Source: Paenibacillus borealis (GTDB lineage: Bacteria; Bacillota; Bacilli; Paenibacillales; Paenibacillaceae). Taken from it: a DNA stretch of 64,000 nt. The stretch spans positions 7,564,001-7,628,000 of the forward strand of contig NZ_CP009285.1 in assembly GCF_000758665.1 (NCBI RefSeq). The letters are read 5' to 3'. A program made the position numbers and the translations under genes. Position 1 is the stretch's first letter; each line of letters begins with the position of its first letter. The notes below the pieces were generated by a model that saw only the letters and a list, made by a program, of their open reading frames with translations, was not told the origin of the DNA and did no database searches. This document shows, piece by piece, positions 17,609 through 26,165 of the stretch.

Positions 17609-17625
17609 GTTTTGCTGTGCAAAAC
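17609..17625 (-). promoter_or_regulatory. Small perfect hairpin in the fliW leader
   Basis: Minus-strand GTTTTGC-ACA-GCAAAAC, 5 nt upstream of the fliW Shine-Dalgarno. It may tune fliW-csrA translation; no known regulator is recognised. Confidence 0.35.
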
Positions 17626-17682
17626 CAGGTTATTTACTTTGGCGGTCATTTCATCTGTATTTAATATGATACATAAACAGCA

Positions 17683-17720
17683 GAAAAGCTATAGAAGCGC
17701 TCTCTGGCACATCTATAGCT
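17683..17720 (-). terminator. Hairpin after yviE, possible weak terminator
   Basis: Minus-strand arms AGCTATAGA and TCTATAGCT enclose a 16-nt loop and are followed by TTTTC. It lies just after the yviE stop and could reduce read-through into fliW-csrA. Confidence 0.5.
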
Positions 17721-17726
17721 CTGAAG

Positions 17727-18293
17727 CTACATCTGAACATTCACTTCTGGCGGAATATACTGCACCGAAGCATACTGTTGCATATAAATATTTAGCTTAC
17801 CCCGTGTGTACTCGGTCTCCGGACGGTGTCTCTCCACTTGAATATCAACTTGTGCCGCCCGGAAGCTTATTTCAGGAGCCTTAGTGTCAAAATAAATATC
17901 AACATTGTCATAGGACGCTGGTCCGAGAGGCTCGGGGAAAGAGTTGGGCTCGGTATCTGTACCGTAGATTTCAGCAATGGTATTCCCAGCCTTAAAAAAC
18001 TCAGCCATCCGGTTCCCTTGCTCAACTTTCCGGGCCAGACCTTGAAGGTATAGCTGCTGAATACCTGAATAAATTCTCTTATTCATATCCAGCACACTTC
18101 CGCCGTTATAGGCAGCGCGTGCCCGGCTCTGGTCAATTGTAAGCTCCGGACGTGACGACTGAATGCTTAACTCCCCAGGTGTAGTTGTGATGTTAACTTC
18201 AGCCTTTGGTTGAGTGATGGAGAACGTGCCAGGATCAGCATCAATACCAATCAGAGCAGGTGTCTGTCGAATTTGCAGGATAGGCTGCAGCAC
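17727..18293 (-). CDS. yviE: YviE/DUF6470 family flagellar-locus protein
   Basis: A 188-residue protein of unknown function, found between flgL and fliW in Bacillus and relatives. It begins with L-Q-I-R-Q-T-P-A-L-I-G-I, followed by beta-strand-like repeats around T-P-G-E-L-S-I and R-P-E-L-T-I-D-Q-S. A helical middle and a C-terminal run of short beta motifs follow. GTG 18293 has GGAGG 8 nt upstream; the alternatives at 18302 and 18299 are too close to it. Role unknown; identification is by position and the N-terminal motif. Confidence 0.85.
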   Translation of the reverse strand: MLQPILQIRQTPALIGIDADPGTFSITQPKAEVNITTTPGELSIQSSRPELTIDQSRARAAYNGGSVLDMNKRIYSGIQQLYLQGLARKVEQGNRMAEFFKAGNTIAEIYGTDTEPNSFPEPLGPASYDNVDIYFDTKAPEISFRAAQVDIQVERHRPETEYTRGKLNIYMQQYASVQYIPPEVNVQM

Positions 18294-18307
18294 GGGCATC
18301 ACCTCCG

Positions 18308-19225
18308 TTATCTAATGAAATCTACTAAAGTTGTAGAGATAATCTTAGCACCCACAGAAAGTGAAGCATTATAAATATTCTCTTGAATCTTGGATTTCAT
18401 AATGAGCTCTTCGTAATCTGCATCCTCGGTCTTAGCCTGAAGGTCTGTCAGATTTATGTTCAAATCACTCAGACGATCCTGCATTAATTCTACACGGTTA
18501 GTCTTCGCGCCTATTTCGGAGCGGGCTGATAAAATGGTCTCTACGCGAGTATCAATTTTATCAAGTTGTCCGGAAACAGCTGTAATATTGCCAGATTTCA
18601 AGCCTTCAGAAATATTATTGATAATAGAAAACAGATTGTCTGCTTCCCCCGTATGACCGAATACATCATTACCTGTCATATTGATAGGCATTTGTACACC
18701 TTCACCTACAATATACTGAATTTGTCCGGAATCTGTCGTGACTTCCTTAGTAGTATCATAAGTTCCATCGGCACCCTTACCAAATTCATATGGCTTGACA
18801 TCATATTTCTCGCCATTAAATACGTATTTGCCGTTTAATTTGCTGTTCGCAATGTCCACCAGTTGTTCTTTAAGTTGCAAAACCTCTTCGTTGATGCTGT
18901 CCAGGGCTGATTGAGGGTTGCTTCCTGTCGCAGCCTTCACAGTAAGCTCGCGCAAACGTTGAACTACATCTCCTGCCTGTCCCAATACAGTGTCATTATA
19001 ATCAAGCCATGACAGAGCACTGTCTACGTTCTTAGTGTACTGTTCATTCGAGGACAACTCGGCACGGTAACGCAAGGAATATGTGATACCTACCGGATCA
19101 TCGGAGGGCTTGTTGATTTTGCGGCCGCTCGCCAGTTGAAGCTGCGTATCATTCATAGTACGCGCATTACGGTTCAGGTTAAGCAGCAGCTGTGAGCTCA
19201 TCATATTGGAGGTGACTCTGAGCAT
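18308..19225 (-). CDS. flgL: Flagellar hook-associated protein 3 FlgL
   Basis: A 305-residue flagellin-like junction protein. The N-terminal D0/D1 region contains M-L-R-V-T-S-N-M-M and L-A-S-G-R-K-I-N-K-P-S-D-D-P-V-G, and a matching C-terminal helical D1/D0 segment ends L-V-D-F-I-R. With FlgK it joins hook and filament outside the cell. GGGAGG precedes ATG 19225. It follows flgK by 14 nt in the flgM-flgN-flgK-flgL run. Confidence 0.96.
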   Translation of the reverse strand: MLRVTSNMMSSQLLLNLNRNARTMNDTQLQLASGRKINKPSDDPVGITYSLRYRAELSSNEQYTKNVDSALSWLDYNDTVLGQAGDVVQRLRELTVKAATGSNPQSALDSINEEVLQLKEQLVDIANSKLNGKYVFNGEKYDVKPYEFGKGADGTYDTTKEVTTDSGQIQYIVGEGVQMPINMTGNDVFGHTGEADNLFSIINNISEGLKSGNITAVSGQLDKIDTRVETILSARSEIGAKTNRVELMQDRLSDLNINLTDLQAKTEDADYEELIMKSKIQENIYNASLSVGAKIISTTLVDFIR

Positions 19226-19239
19226 TGTATGTTCCTCCC

Positions 19240-20835
19240 TTATCTGCCGACTGTGCCGGTAGAATTAATCAATTTGTCTAGCAACTCATCATAGGTTGTC
19301 ATGAAGCGGGCAGCAGCGCTATAGGCATGCTGGAATACCAGCATGTTGGACATTTCCTCATCCAGAGATACTCCGCTTACAGACTGCCGGCGGGAGTTCA
19401 CTTGGTCCACCAAATAATCGGCATTGCTCGCCTGACGTGTGGCTTCTTGGGATTGAATACCTAATTGCCCAACCATAGAGCTAAGATAGGATCCGACAGT
19501 ACCTGATTTGAGACCATCTGCTGTTGTAAATGTACTATTATCCTTCATATTGCTGAACAAAAGCGCCAATGTATTATTCCCTTTAACGACGGATACATTT
19601 CCGGCACTGTCTGTAGTGGTGCGAAGAGAAGTCGCAAACAGTGTAGGATCAGCAGCGATTTCGGGATTAAGTTTAAGATTGCCTGCTGTGATGGCCTCAC
19701 CAGCAACAGAAGCTGTAAAGAATGGCCGGCCTGAGCTTCCATTCATCGCATACCCCAATTGATGCAGTCCATTCAAACCTTTGACTGTAGTTTTTAAATC
19801 ACCTGTCAATGGGATAGGCACTGCACTCCCTGCTGGAAGAGAGGTTTTGGTTCCGTCAGCATTAATGATTTCTGAATCCTTAAGCACGGTGGTACCTGCA
19901 GGTAAAGTAGAGCCTGTTGGTATAGTAACCTGCACTTCGCCATTAGCGATCGTGTTGGCCATAGCATCCAGTTGTTTCCTGTAATCCGCCACATAGGTTG
20001 TGCTGGAAAAAATCATCCCATAAGCTTCTCCGGCCTTCAGATCACCAGAGGCATAGGCAGTGTTCAAAAAGGCACTGTCTACAGTCGCAGTAACCGTTGC
20101 TCCTTGAACCAGTTGCTGTGTTCCCAGTGATATGTTATAACCGGCATCGGTTTCCAGTACCGTGATATTCGCTATCTTGGACAGCTTGTCCGTCATCAAA
20201 TCACGCTGATCCCGCAGATCGTTCGCCTGGTCTCCCATACCTTCTATTTTGGAGATAGATTGATTCAAGTCAGCGATAGAGCTGAGGTAGCTCTGTATTT
20301 CTTTTCCTTTGACTTCAACGTTGGTGCTCAGATCCCGATCCAGATTACTTAATTGTGTACTCATATAGTTCATAGCATCAGTTAGTGACTGTGCAGTCTG
20401 TACAACAATCTTGCGGGCTGTTGGATCTTCCGGGTTCTTACTGAGATCCGACCAGGATTTCCAGAAGTTATCGAGCACTGTACGGATACCGGTATCCGAG
20501 GGCTCATTAACGATGGCTTCCAGCTTATCTAAGGTATCCGATTGGATGCTCCAGTTGCCGCTGGCGGAACTCTCTCCACGGTACTGATCGTCCAGAAACA
20601 TCTCGCGGATCCGCTCAATGGAAGTGAATTCCACACCGGTACCCATTTGTCCCGGCAGTGTTGAGTTATTGAGACCATAGGCCTCGATAGGTATAGCCGC
20701 CTTCATGTTCACACGCTGGCGGGTATAACCTTCCGTATTGGCGTTGGCAATGTTGTGGCCGGTTGTATTGAGCGCAGCAGTCTGGGTAAACAGGCTTCGT
20801 CTTGCTGTTTCTATCGAGTGAAATGTGGATGTCAT
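19240..20835 (-). CDS. flgK: Flagellar hook-associated protein 1 FlgK
   Basis: A 531-residue hook-filament junction protein. The flagellar rod/hook N-terminal motif (L-N-T-T-G-H-N-I-A-N-A-N-T-E-G-Y-T-R-Q) is at about 22-40. A C-terminal helix contains L-D-E-E-M-S-N-M-L-V-F-Q-H-A-Y and ends near T-Y-D-E-L-L-D-K-L-I. Length is in the normal range. ATG 20835 with GGGAGG upstream. Between flgN and flgL. Confidence 0.96.
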   Translation of the reverse strand: MTSTFHSIETARRSLFTQTAALNTTGHNIANANTEGYTRQRVNMKAAIPIEAYGLNNSTLPGQMGTGVEFTSIERIREMFLDDQYRGESSASGNWSIQSDTLDKLEAIVNEPSDTGIRTVLDNFWKSWSDLSKNPEDPTARKIVVQTAQSLTDAMNYMSTQLSNLDRDLSTNVEVKGKEIQSYLSSIADLNQSISKIEGMGDQANDLRDQRDLMTDKLSKIANITVLETDAGYNISLGTQQLVQGATVTATVDSAFLNTAYASGDLKAGEAYGMIFSSTTYVADYRKQLDAMANTIANGEVQVTIPTGSTLPAGTTVLKDSEIINADGTKTSLPAGSAVPIPLTGDLKTTVKGLNGLHQLGYAMNGSSGRPFFTASVAGEAITAGNLKLNPEIAADPTLFATSLRTTTDSAGNVSVVKGNNTLALLFSNMKDNSTFTTADGLKSGTVGSYLSSMVGQLGIQSQEATRQASNADYLVDQVNSRRQSVSGVSLDEEMSNMLVFQHAYSAAARFMTTYDELLDKLINSTGTVGR

Positions 20836-20892
20836 GCTACTTGTTCCTCCCTTGTGATTGCTGCGGTGAAAGAGGCCATGAGGATAAACGGG

Positions 20893-21393
20893 TTATCCGC
20901 GGGCATCAAAAAGGCCCGGCCGAGTCACACTGCTGCCCTTGTCGGACGGATGATGGTAAGTCATTTCCTGATTTGGTCTTCCGACAAGCAAATCCAGGGA
21001 ATAATCTATAAAGGTAAGCGACTGCTCAATCAGCTTCTGGTTCAGCTCATTGGCTAGTTTCAATTGCTGCAATGTGCCGGAAAGCTTCTGCTGAATTTGC
21101 AGCAGGCGCGATTTGTCCTCAGGATCAAATACAAGGCGGGACAGCTCGGTAAGATTCAAATTCAGATTGGAACGGATTCCAACCCCCTGCAGAAAAGTAA
21201 ATGCGGCTTCTGCACGCTTCTCCTCCAGCTGTCCGATCACCTTCATAAGCTTGGACTCACGGTTCAGGATGTCGATGAGACCCTCCACCTTGTTGTCCAT
21301 GATGGTCTGTTTCTTGACAGCGGCCAAATCCAGCATTTGCACATGCGCTTCGTCCAGCCGCTCTAGCAATTCTAATAATGTCGTAAGTGCCAT
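20893..21393 (-). CDS. flgN: FlgN-type flagellar export chaperone
   Basis: A 166-residue helical protein located between flgM and flgK, where FlgN (B. subtilis YvyG) is expected. FlgN chaperones hook-associated proteins FlgK and FlgL to the export apparatus. Visible are long amphipathic helices (T-T-L-L-E-L-L-E-R-L-D, Q-K-L-S-G-T-L-Q-Q-L-K-L-A-N-E-L-N) and a disordered C-terminal tail. ATG 21393 has AGGTGA 7 nt upstream; the in-frame GTG 21405 does not. Sequence conservation is low, so the name rests on position, size and fold class. Confidence 0.85.
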   Translation of the reverse strand: MALTTLLELLERLDEAHVQMLDLAAVKKQTIMDNKVEGLIDILNRESKLMKVIGQLEEKRAEAAFTFLQGVGIRSNLNLNLTELSRLVFDPEDKSRLLQIQQKLSGTLQQLKLANELNQKLIEQSLTFIDYSLDLLVGRPNQEMTYHHPSDKGSSVTRPGLFDARG

Positions 21394-21405
21394 GGGTGTG
21401 TTCAC

Positions 21406-21693
21406 CTAATTCTCGGAGGATTGCTTAAAGTAGGGGGCGAGTGTCTCTGCGAGCTTAGCTGCGTCAACCTGGTAGGTACCTGCGGATACTTGCTGTTTCA
21501 GGCTTTCGATCTTGTTCGCACGTTCAGCGTCAATCTTGCCGCTGTTTTGTGCCTGGAGCAGCTTAATGGCTTCATCCGAAATCGATACCTCATCCTTGCG
21601 TGTGCTCTTCTTCATTTGTTCCTGCCTTTGCGATTCCGCACTCCGTTGATACGGGTTCATCGCGTTAATTCGTCCGGTCTCGTTAATTTTCAT
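21406..21693 (-). CDS. flgM: Anti-sigma-D factor FlgM
   Basis: A 95-residue inhibitor of the flagellar sigma factor. It starts M-K-I-N-E-T-G-R-I-N-A-M-N-P-Y, followed by a C-terminal helical region with S-D-E-A-I-K-L-L-Q and R-A-N-K-I-E-S-L-K-Q-Q-V-S-A-G-T-Y-Q-V-D, both typical. ATG 21693 follows AAGGTGG. Its own sigma-D promoter (21743-21770) makes feedback on sigma-D likely; the same DNA also forms a terminator for upstream transcripts. flgN begins 12 nt after the stop. Confidence 0.95.
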   Translation of the reverse strand: MKINETGRINAMNPYQRSAESQRQEQMKKSTRKDEVSISDEAIKLLQAQNSGKIDAERANKIESLKQQVSAGTYQVDAAKLAETLAPYFKQSSEN

Positions 21694-21716
21694 AACTTCC
21701 ACCTTCCTTCTGATAT

Positions 21717-21750
21717 AAAAAAGCCGATAATCTTTACTAAGTTTATCGGC
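21717..21750 (-). terminator. Intrinsic terminator after yvyF sharing an arm with the flgM promoter
   Basis: Minus-strand GCCGATAA, 12-nt loop, TTATCGGC, then TTTTTT. The 8-bp stem is perfect. Its left arm is exactly the -10 of the flgM sigma-D promoter, so RNA started at that promoter carries only the right arm and should escape termination. Confidence 0.85.
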
Positions 21751-21770
21751 CTTTGTTGAAACATTCTTTA
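21743..21770 (-). promoter_or_regulatory. Sigma-D promoter of flgM
   Basis: Minus-strand TAAA (21767-21770), 16-nt spacer, GCCGATAA (21743-21750). This is a perfect consensus match. Confidence 0.93.
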
Positions 21771-21799
21771 TAGCTGCAAACGTTTTTTTGCAGATTTTA

Positions 21800-22207
21800 T
21801 TAGTTGCGGAACTTGTCCACGGCGCGGTATGCGGCATCAGAAGTCTTTTTGGTACTGCTTTTGTCTACAGTTTCCTTGGCAGCATTTGCCAGATCCTTGG
21901 TCAAACGGCTGCGGCAGCTGTCACACATATGCCCGTCCCGGATCAAGGTCCCGCAGACTTCGCAAGGGTACATCATGTTAGGTGCGTTCGCTATGGAAAT
22001 CCGGCCCTCACGAATAAAACGGGTAATTTCCTTAATGGATATCTCCGTGGCATCGGACAGTTCCTGAATATTAGTGCCTCTATTTTTGCGCAGGTAGTCT
22101 ACACAGATTTCATATTCATGCTCTAAATCTTTGATACAAGGCTGGCACAGGTTCATTAAATTCTTAACATATAGCCGGCCGCATCTTGGACAATTATCAA
22201 CATTCAT
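21800..22207 (-). CDS. yvyF: Flagellar operon zinc-ribbon protein YvyF
   Basis: A 135-residue protein of the flagellar-operon family TIGR03826. Two cysteine clusters are visible: C-P-R-C-G (about 6-10) with C-Q-P-C near 23-26, and C-E-V-C-G near 81-85 with C-D-S-C-R near 95-99. Between them lies a helix-turn-helix-like segment (I-Q-E-L-S-D-A-T-E-I-S-I-K-E-I-T-R-F-I). It may act as a regulator, but its function is unknown. ATG 22207 with GGGAG 11 nt upstream. It is ahead of flgM but separated from it by a terminator. Confidence 0.9.
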   Translation of the reverse strand: MNVDNCPRCGRLYVKNLMNLCQPCIKDLEHEYEICVDYLRKNRGTNIQELSDATEISIKEITRFIREGRISIANAPNMMYPCEVCGTLIRDGHMCDSCRSRLTKDLANAAKETVDKSSTKKTSDAAYRAVDKFRN

Positions 22208-22349
22208 TTCTACCGCGGCTCCCTTCCTTACATTCTGCACAGCTTATAAATATCTTATGCTAATAAGATTACATGATAGCTGATGTTCCGTCTATGATTA
22301 GTATCGGTTATGAGGAGCATTTTAGTAAATTATCGGACTGCCGTAACCG

Positions 22350-23231
22350 CTATGAACGTGCCCATGTCAGACTGTAAATCTCCGCCCGGTAGCCTAAATT
22401 ACCAATCAGCTGATGTAGTGCTTCGGCGCAGGCCCGTATTGTACTTCCCGTGGTGTAGATATCATCGATAATAATGATCTGCAGGGGGCGCTTCTGAAGC
22501 CGGGGAGTTATCAAATCCAGTTGTCCTTTAAGACTTCGCAGAATCTCAGGATCCGTATTTCCGGTAAAAGCATGCTTCATATCGGCCAGACGTTCGCTTC
22601 GGCTTTTGGAGCTCTGTTTGCCGGTATGGTGGGTACGGACCAGCAGTGGAAGTTGAGGTATTCCCCTCCGCAGAGTTAATACTTCTGCCAGTTGCTCGGC
22701 CTGATTGAATCCTCTTTCAGACAGGCGGACTGTGCTTACAGGCACAGGGACTAGCAAATCAGCTTGCCATAGGGCCGGGTGAATAAGAAGATGGTTTGGA
22801 TTTCTTGCTGAAAAAGGTTTGCGGGAAGAGTTACTTTGTAGAGTAGCGGTTTGTTGCTGTTCACTCTGCTCTTGTTGGAGTATGGCATATGCATTATCCA
22901 GCATCAGCCCCAGTACAGGGGCCAAGCGTTCATTACCTCTATATTTATACTGGCCCAGCAACTCGCGCATGTCACTTGTATAAGCTACCGCGCTGCGGTT
23001 GCAGCGGATCGGCACAGGCTCACGGCTGCGGCTGCAATCCGGACAGCCGACATGGCGTCCGCAGGTCTGGCACCGTGGACTGCGGATCCACGGGATCCCT
23101 ATATGGCAGCTTACGCATATTCCGGGCAACCCGGTTGAAGGACGGCTTCTTTTACCACAAAACAGACATTGAGGCAGAGAGGGAGCCATTAAGAATTGGG
23201 CTTTTTTTATCCAAGACAATACGGAATTCAT
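22350..23231 (-). CDS. comFC: ComFC, phosphoribosyltransferase-like competence protein
   Basis: A 293-residue ComF-family protein needed for DNA uptake or processing in competent cells. The N-terminus holds four CxxC pairs (22/25, 39/42, 54/57, 63/66) forming zinc ribbons. The C-terminus carries the PRPP-binding signature I-I-I-I-D-D-I-Y-T-T-G-S-T at 252-264. AAGGAGG is 6 nt before ATG 23231. It lies 64 nt downstream of comFA; no comFB lies between them, unlike B. subtilis. A Q/S-rich insert near 125-140 is longer than usual. Confidence 0.94.
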   Translation of the reverse strand: MNSVLSWIKKAQFLMAPSLPQCLFCGKRSRPSTGLPGICVSCHIGIPWIRSPRCQTCGRHVGCPDCSRSREPVPIRCNRSAVAYTSDMRELLGQYKYRGNERLAPVLGLMLDNAYAILQQEQSEQQQTATLQSNSSRKPFSARNPNHLLIHPALWQADLLVPVPVSTVRLSERGFNQAEQLAEVLTLRRGIPQLPLLVRTHHTGKQSSKSRSERLADMKHAFTGNTDPEILRSLKGQLDLITPRLQKRPLQIIIIDDIYTTGSTIRACAEALHQLIGNLGYRAEIYSLTWARS

Positions 23232-23295
23232 CGATAACCTCCTTCAGGCTATGTGCAGGGGTTTATGAATAAAAGAGTGTATGTAGAGTCTCATC

Positions 23296-25512
23296 TCACA
23301 GGTATCCCTGCCTATGGGCAATGGCGTTCATGCTGCGAATCTGTGAAATGGCTCTGCGCTGGGACTTGCTCCACTCTGCGGAAGCGAATACGACGTGGCC
23401 GGCCGGATCATCTTTGGAGCGTCCTGCCCGGCCCGCCATCTGCACCAAAGCAGCTTCGTCAAACAGGCTGCTGTCCGCATCCAGAATAAACACATCACTG
23501 CGCGGAACCGTAACTCCCCGCTCCAGAATTGTCGTCGTTACCAGGAGTGAAATCGTACAATTGCGGAACTCCAGCACCTTCTCTGCTCTATCCGGATCTT
23601 TGGACGAGGTTCCTTCCATAGCTATTCCGGGGAAAAGCCGCCGGAGAAGCATCAGCAGTCCTGCAATATGGGCAATCCGCGAGACAAAGAGAAAAATCTG
23701 TGCTTTGCGGTCAAGGGAGCTCTGTAGAGCACGAAACAGGCTTCCGGGGAGTCCCCCCTGCTTCAGACAACGATGGAGCGGCGGCATATGTAAATGTTTG
23801 GGAACCGGCAGGGGATGGCCGTGAAAGCGGACAGGCACTCTCGCATGCGGCAGTCTTCCTGAACGAGCGAGGCGCTGTAATTCTGCCGGTGGTGTGGCTG
23901 AGAGGAAAATGAAGGATCCGGAGGGCTTACAAACCTGCTCGGCAGCGTAGGCCAGCATTGGATCATTATGATAGGGAAAAGCATCGATTTCATCGATAAT
24001 AACGAGGTCAAAGGCCTGATTGAACCGCAGCAGCTGATGGGTTGTTGCCAGCGTTATTCTGCTCGCGCTCCAGCGGTCCTCGCTGCCTCCGTACAGCACG
24101 GCGGGGGTGTCCGCCGGGAAGGCCTTGGCCAGGCGCGGCGCCAGCTCCAGCACGACGTCGCGCCGCGGCGTAGCAATCAGCGCCCGGCTTCCTGCGGCGA
24201 GCGCCGCCTCCAGGAGCGGGAACGTAATCTCCGTCTTTCCCGCTCCCGTCACAGCCCAGAGCAGGAACCGCTCAGGGCCGGGTAAGGCGGAGCGCTCCCG
24301 CGGCTCCGCCAGGAACCCCAGCGCAGCGGCGGCCGCAGCCGCCTGCGCTGCGCTAAGCCCCCACCGGCGTGCCGCTACGGTGGGGGAGACGCCTGCCGTG
24401 CAGCGCACGGCAGGCAGCGGCGCGCTGCGCAGCAGCAGCGCGCAAGCCCGGCTGCGCCCGAGTGCGAGGCAGGCCTCGCAATAGGCGCAGCCGGCAAGGC
24501 CGCACGCGGCGCAGGCCGTGCGGCCCGTGGGTACGCTGCCGCAGCGCAGGCAGCGCGGTGCCCCGCGGCGGGCGGCAGCGCCGCCGCGCCGGGCAACTGC
24601 CTCGCTCACCCGTCCCAACGCATGCATGCTCTGCCTCACCTTGCTCCTCCATCCCACCACTCCCCCGATCTGCTTCATCTTGCTCCTCCACCCCAACACT
24701 CCCACGCCGTGCTCCCGGTTACCTATCCGCTCCGTCCCTTTCCCGCCCTGCTTCGCCTTGCTCCTCCACCCCAGCACTCCCCCGCCTTGCTCCCGGTTAC
24801 CTATCCGCTCCCTCCCTTTCCCGCTCCGCTTTGCCTTGCTCATCCATCCCACCACTCCCCCGCCTTGCCTCAGGTTATCATAAGCAACTGCCGCCTCAAC
24901 CCTAATCCATCCCTGCAAATGCGCCAGCTGTGCTGCAGCTGGCCAATTCCCTGCCAGCTCAGGCAGCCGTTCTGCCACCAGAGCTTCCACTTCGCCCTGC
25001 AGCAGGGAACGGCCGGCAAGCGCTGCTGCTAACTGATTAGCCGCCGCTGCCAACGCAGCGAGGTCACTCCATCCCAATAAGCATTCCTTAGGAAGTACCG
25101 GCTGACCACCGTAGTTCCCGGAAATTGTTGCCTCCTTCACACCTCCTCCCGCCCCGTCCAGTATGGATTCTCCACTGATATTTCCCGCGGTCAGCCGCTC
25201 CGCCTCCCGGAAGCCTCCCGCCACCTGCTCTTGTCTAATTTCAGCCTTCAAACAGTTAGCAACATACCTTTCCCATTCCTCCATGTTCCACAGACCCATA
25301 GCAGGGGAAGCTCTGAAGCCCTCCCGTAGCTTCACCCCCCAGCCAAGCGGGAACGATGGCGATAACAGCACAAGCCTGTCCGCCTGTCTGCCGCCCCAGC
25401 CTACACCTCCTTTTCCTTCACCATGCCACCATAACCTGTCCACAGCCATATTTAGCGATATCCTGATCTCCCAAGCGGCATTATGCTCTACCGCATATAC
25501 TGCTACTCTCAT
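23296..25512 (-). CDS. comFA: ComFA, DEAD-box helicase of DNA uptake
   Basis: A 738-residue late-competence helicase/translocase that pulls single-stranded DNA through the ComEC pore. A cysteine-rich zinc site (residues about 321-348, C-L-R-C and C-A-A-C) is followed by Walker A G-A-G-K-T-E (423-428), Walker B D-E-I-D (507-510), S-A-T-P and a C-terminal helicase motif VI (Q-M-A-G-R-A-G-R). B. subtilis ComFA is about 460 residues; the excess is a roughly 320-residue N-terminal region, including 26-residue tandem repeats at 217-292. GC content is much higher than in the flagellar genes. ATG 25512 or 25515 follows GGGAGG. Confidence 0.93.
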   Translation of the reverse strand: MRVAVYAVEHNAAWEIRISLNMAVDRLWWHGEGKGGVGWGGRQADRLVLLSPSFPLGWGVKLREGFRASPAMGLWNMEEWERYVANCLKAEIRQEQVAGGFREAERLTAGNISGESILDGAGGGVKEATISGNYGGQPVLPKECLLGWSDLAALAAAANQLAAALAGRSLLQGEVEALVAERLPELAGNWPAAAQLAHLQGWIRVEAAVAYDNLRQGGGVVGWMSKAKRSGKGRERIGNREQGGGVLGWRSKAKQGGKGTERIGNREHGVGVLGWRSKMKQIGGVVGWRSKVRQSMHALGRVSEAVARRGGAAARRGAPRCLRCGSVPTGRTACAACGLAGCAYCEACLALGRSRACALLLRSAPLPAVRCTAGVSPTVAARRWGLSAAQAAAAAAALGFLAEPRERSALPGPERFLLWAVTGAGKTEITFPLLEAALAAGSRALIATPRRDVVLELAPRLAKAFPADTPAVLYGGSEDRWSASRITLATTHQLLRFNQAFDLVIIDEIDAFPYHNDPMLAYAAEQVCKPSGSFIFLSATPPAELQRLARSGRLPHARVPVRFHGHPLPVPKHLHMPPLHRCLKQGGLPGSLFRALQSSLDRKAQIFLFVSRIAHIAGLLMLLRRLFPGIAMEGTSSKDPDRAEKVLEFRNCTISLLVTTTILERGVTVPRSDVFILDADSSLFDEAALVQMAGRAGRSKDDPAGHVVFASAEWSKSQRRAISQIRSMNAIAHRQGYL
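24637..24864 (-). repeat. 78-bp tandem repeats inside comFA
   Basis: Two adjacent copies of a 26-residue unit (G-G-G-V-x-G-W-x-S-K-A-K then G-K-x-x-E-R-I-G-N-R-E) are followed by two shortened copies of the G-V-x-G-W-R-S-K half. The frame is preserved, so length could vary between strains without breaking the gene. Confidence 0.85.
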
Positions 25513-25746
25513 CATGTCCCTCCCTCTCTCCTTCAAAGAAGCTCATCACCGTCACCATAGATTGCGATTCCCCCGAACCTACAAACTTACCGTCTTTCTA
25601 TTCCGGGCTAGTCGTGACTACAGAGAATGTCAGGATTCCGGCCGTTGCGTTTTTTCTCAGGTTTTGGTTTGTTCTGTTACTTATCTATTTAGAATCTGTT
25701 CTTTCAATGCTGTATTTAACAGCAGATGGTTTAACTGCAGTTACTA

Positions 25747-25916
25747 CAACTATTTCTTACTGTCACAGCCTATCTATCCACTGAAGTGTATTTCGTACAA
25801 CTAAAATCCGGGAAAACAGCAGTTTGGCCTCATGTCCGCAATAATAAGTGTACGAAGTGCAACTATCTCCGGATATCCTGTCTAAATCTGAATAATAGCT
25901 GCATGAAATACAACTA
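25747..25916. repeat. Four spaced CAACTA modules
   Basis: CAACTA occurs at 25747, 25798, 25860 and 25911, at spacings of 51, 62 and 51 bp. Each is within a longer similar word (TACTACAACTA, CGTACAACTAAA, GTGCAACTA, AATACAACTAAA), with CCGG nearby in two cases. They look like degenerate intergenic repeats. Confidence 0.55.
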
Positions 25917-26128
25917 AAGTAGCTGACCTTAAGTTTGGTGTCCGGCTGAACTACGAAGCCCCTGTATATCAAGGATTTCTAAGCCAGCGCATCAAGTCAG
26001 ATTCTTAAGTTCACTCTATTTTAAAAATGACTTACTTCAGCGCGAGTGAGAACACCAGAACACCCCCCATTTCAACACACCTCTAGATTCCTACAACCGA
26101 CGGCCATCCCAGGTTGCTCAACAAACAC

Positions 26129-26165
26129 AAAAAAGCACACTCCCCCATCACTGGAGAGTGTGCTT
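26129..26165 (-). terminator. Terminator after the 147-residue hypothetical gene
   Basis: Minus-strand AAGCACACTC / GAGTGTGCTT stem with TTTTTTGTG tail, 26 nt after the stop. Confidence 0.85.

Noticed and set aside
24637..24864. Tandem repeats considered as a CRISPR array
   Set aside because: Units are contiguous 78-bp coding repeats without spacers and preserve the comFA frame.
24369..24905. Plus-strand frame over the comFA repeats
   Set aside because: Shadow of the GC-rich comFA; Pro/Arg/Ser low-complexity translation.
25763..25972. 69-codon frame in the intergenic repeat region
   Set aside because: Falls on the CAACTA modules and is Tyr/Ser/Cys-rich with no ribosome binding site.
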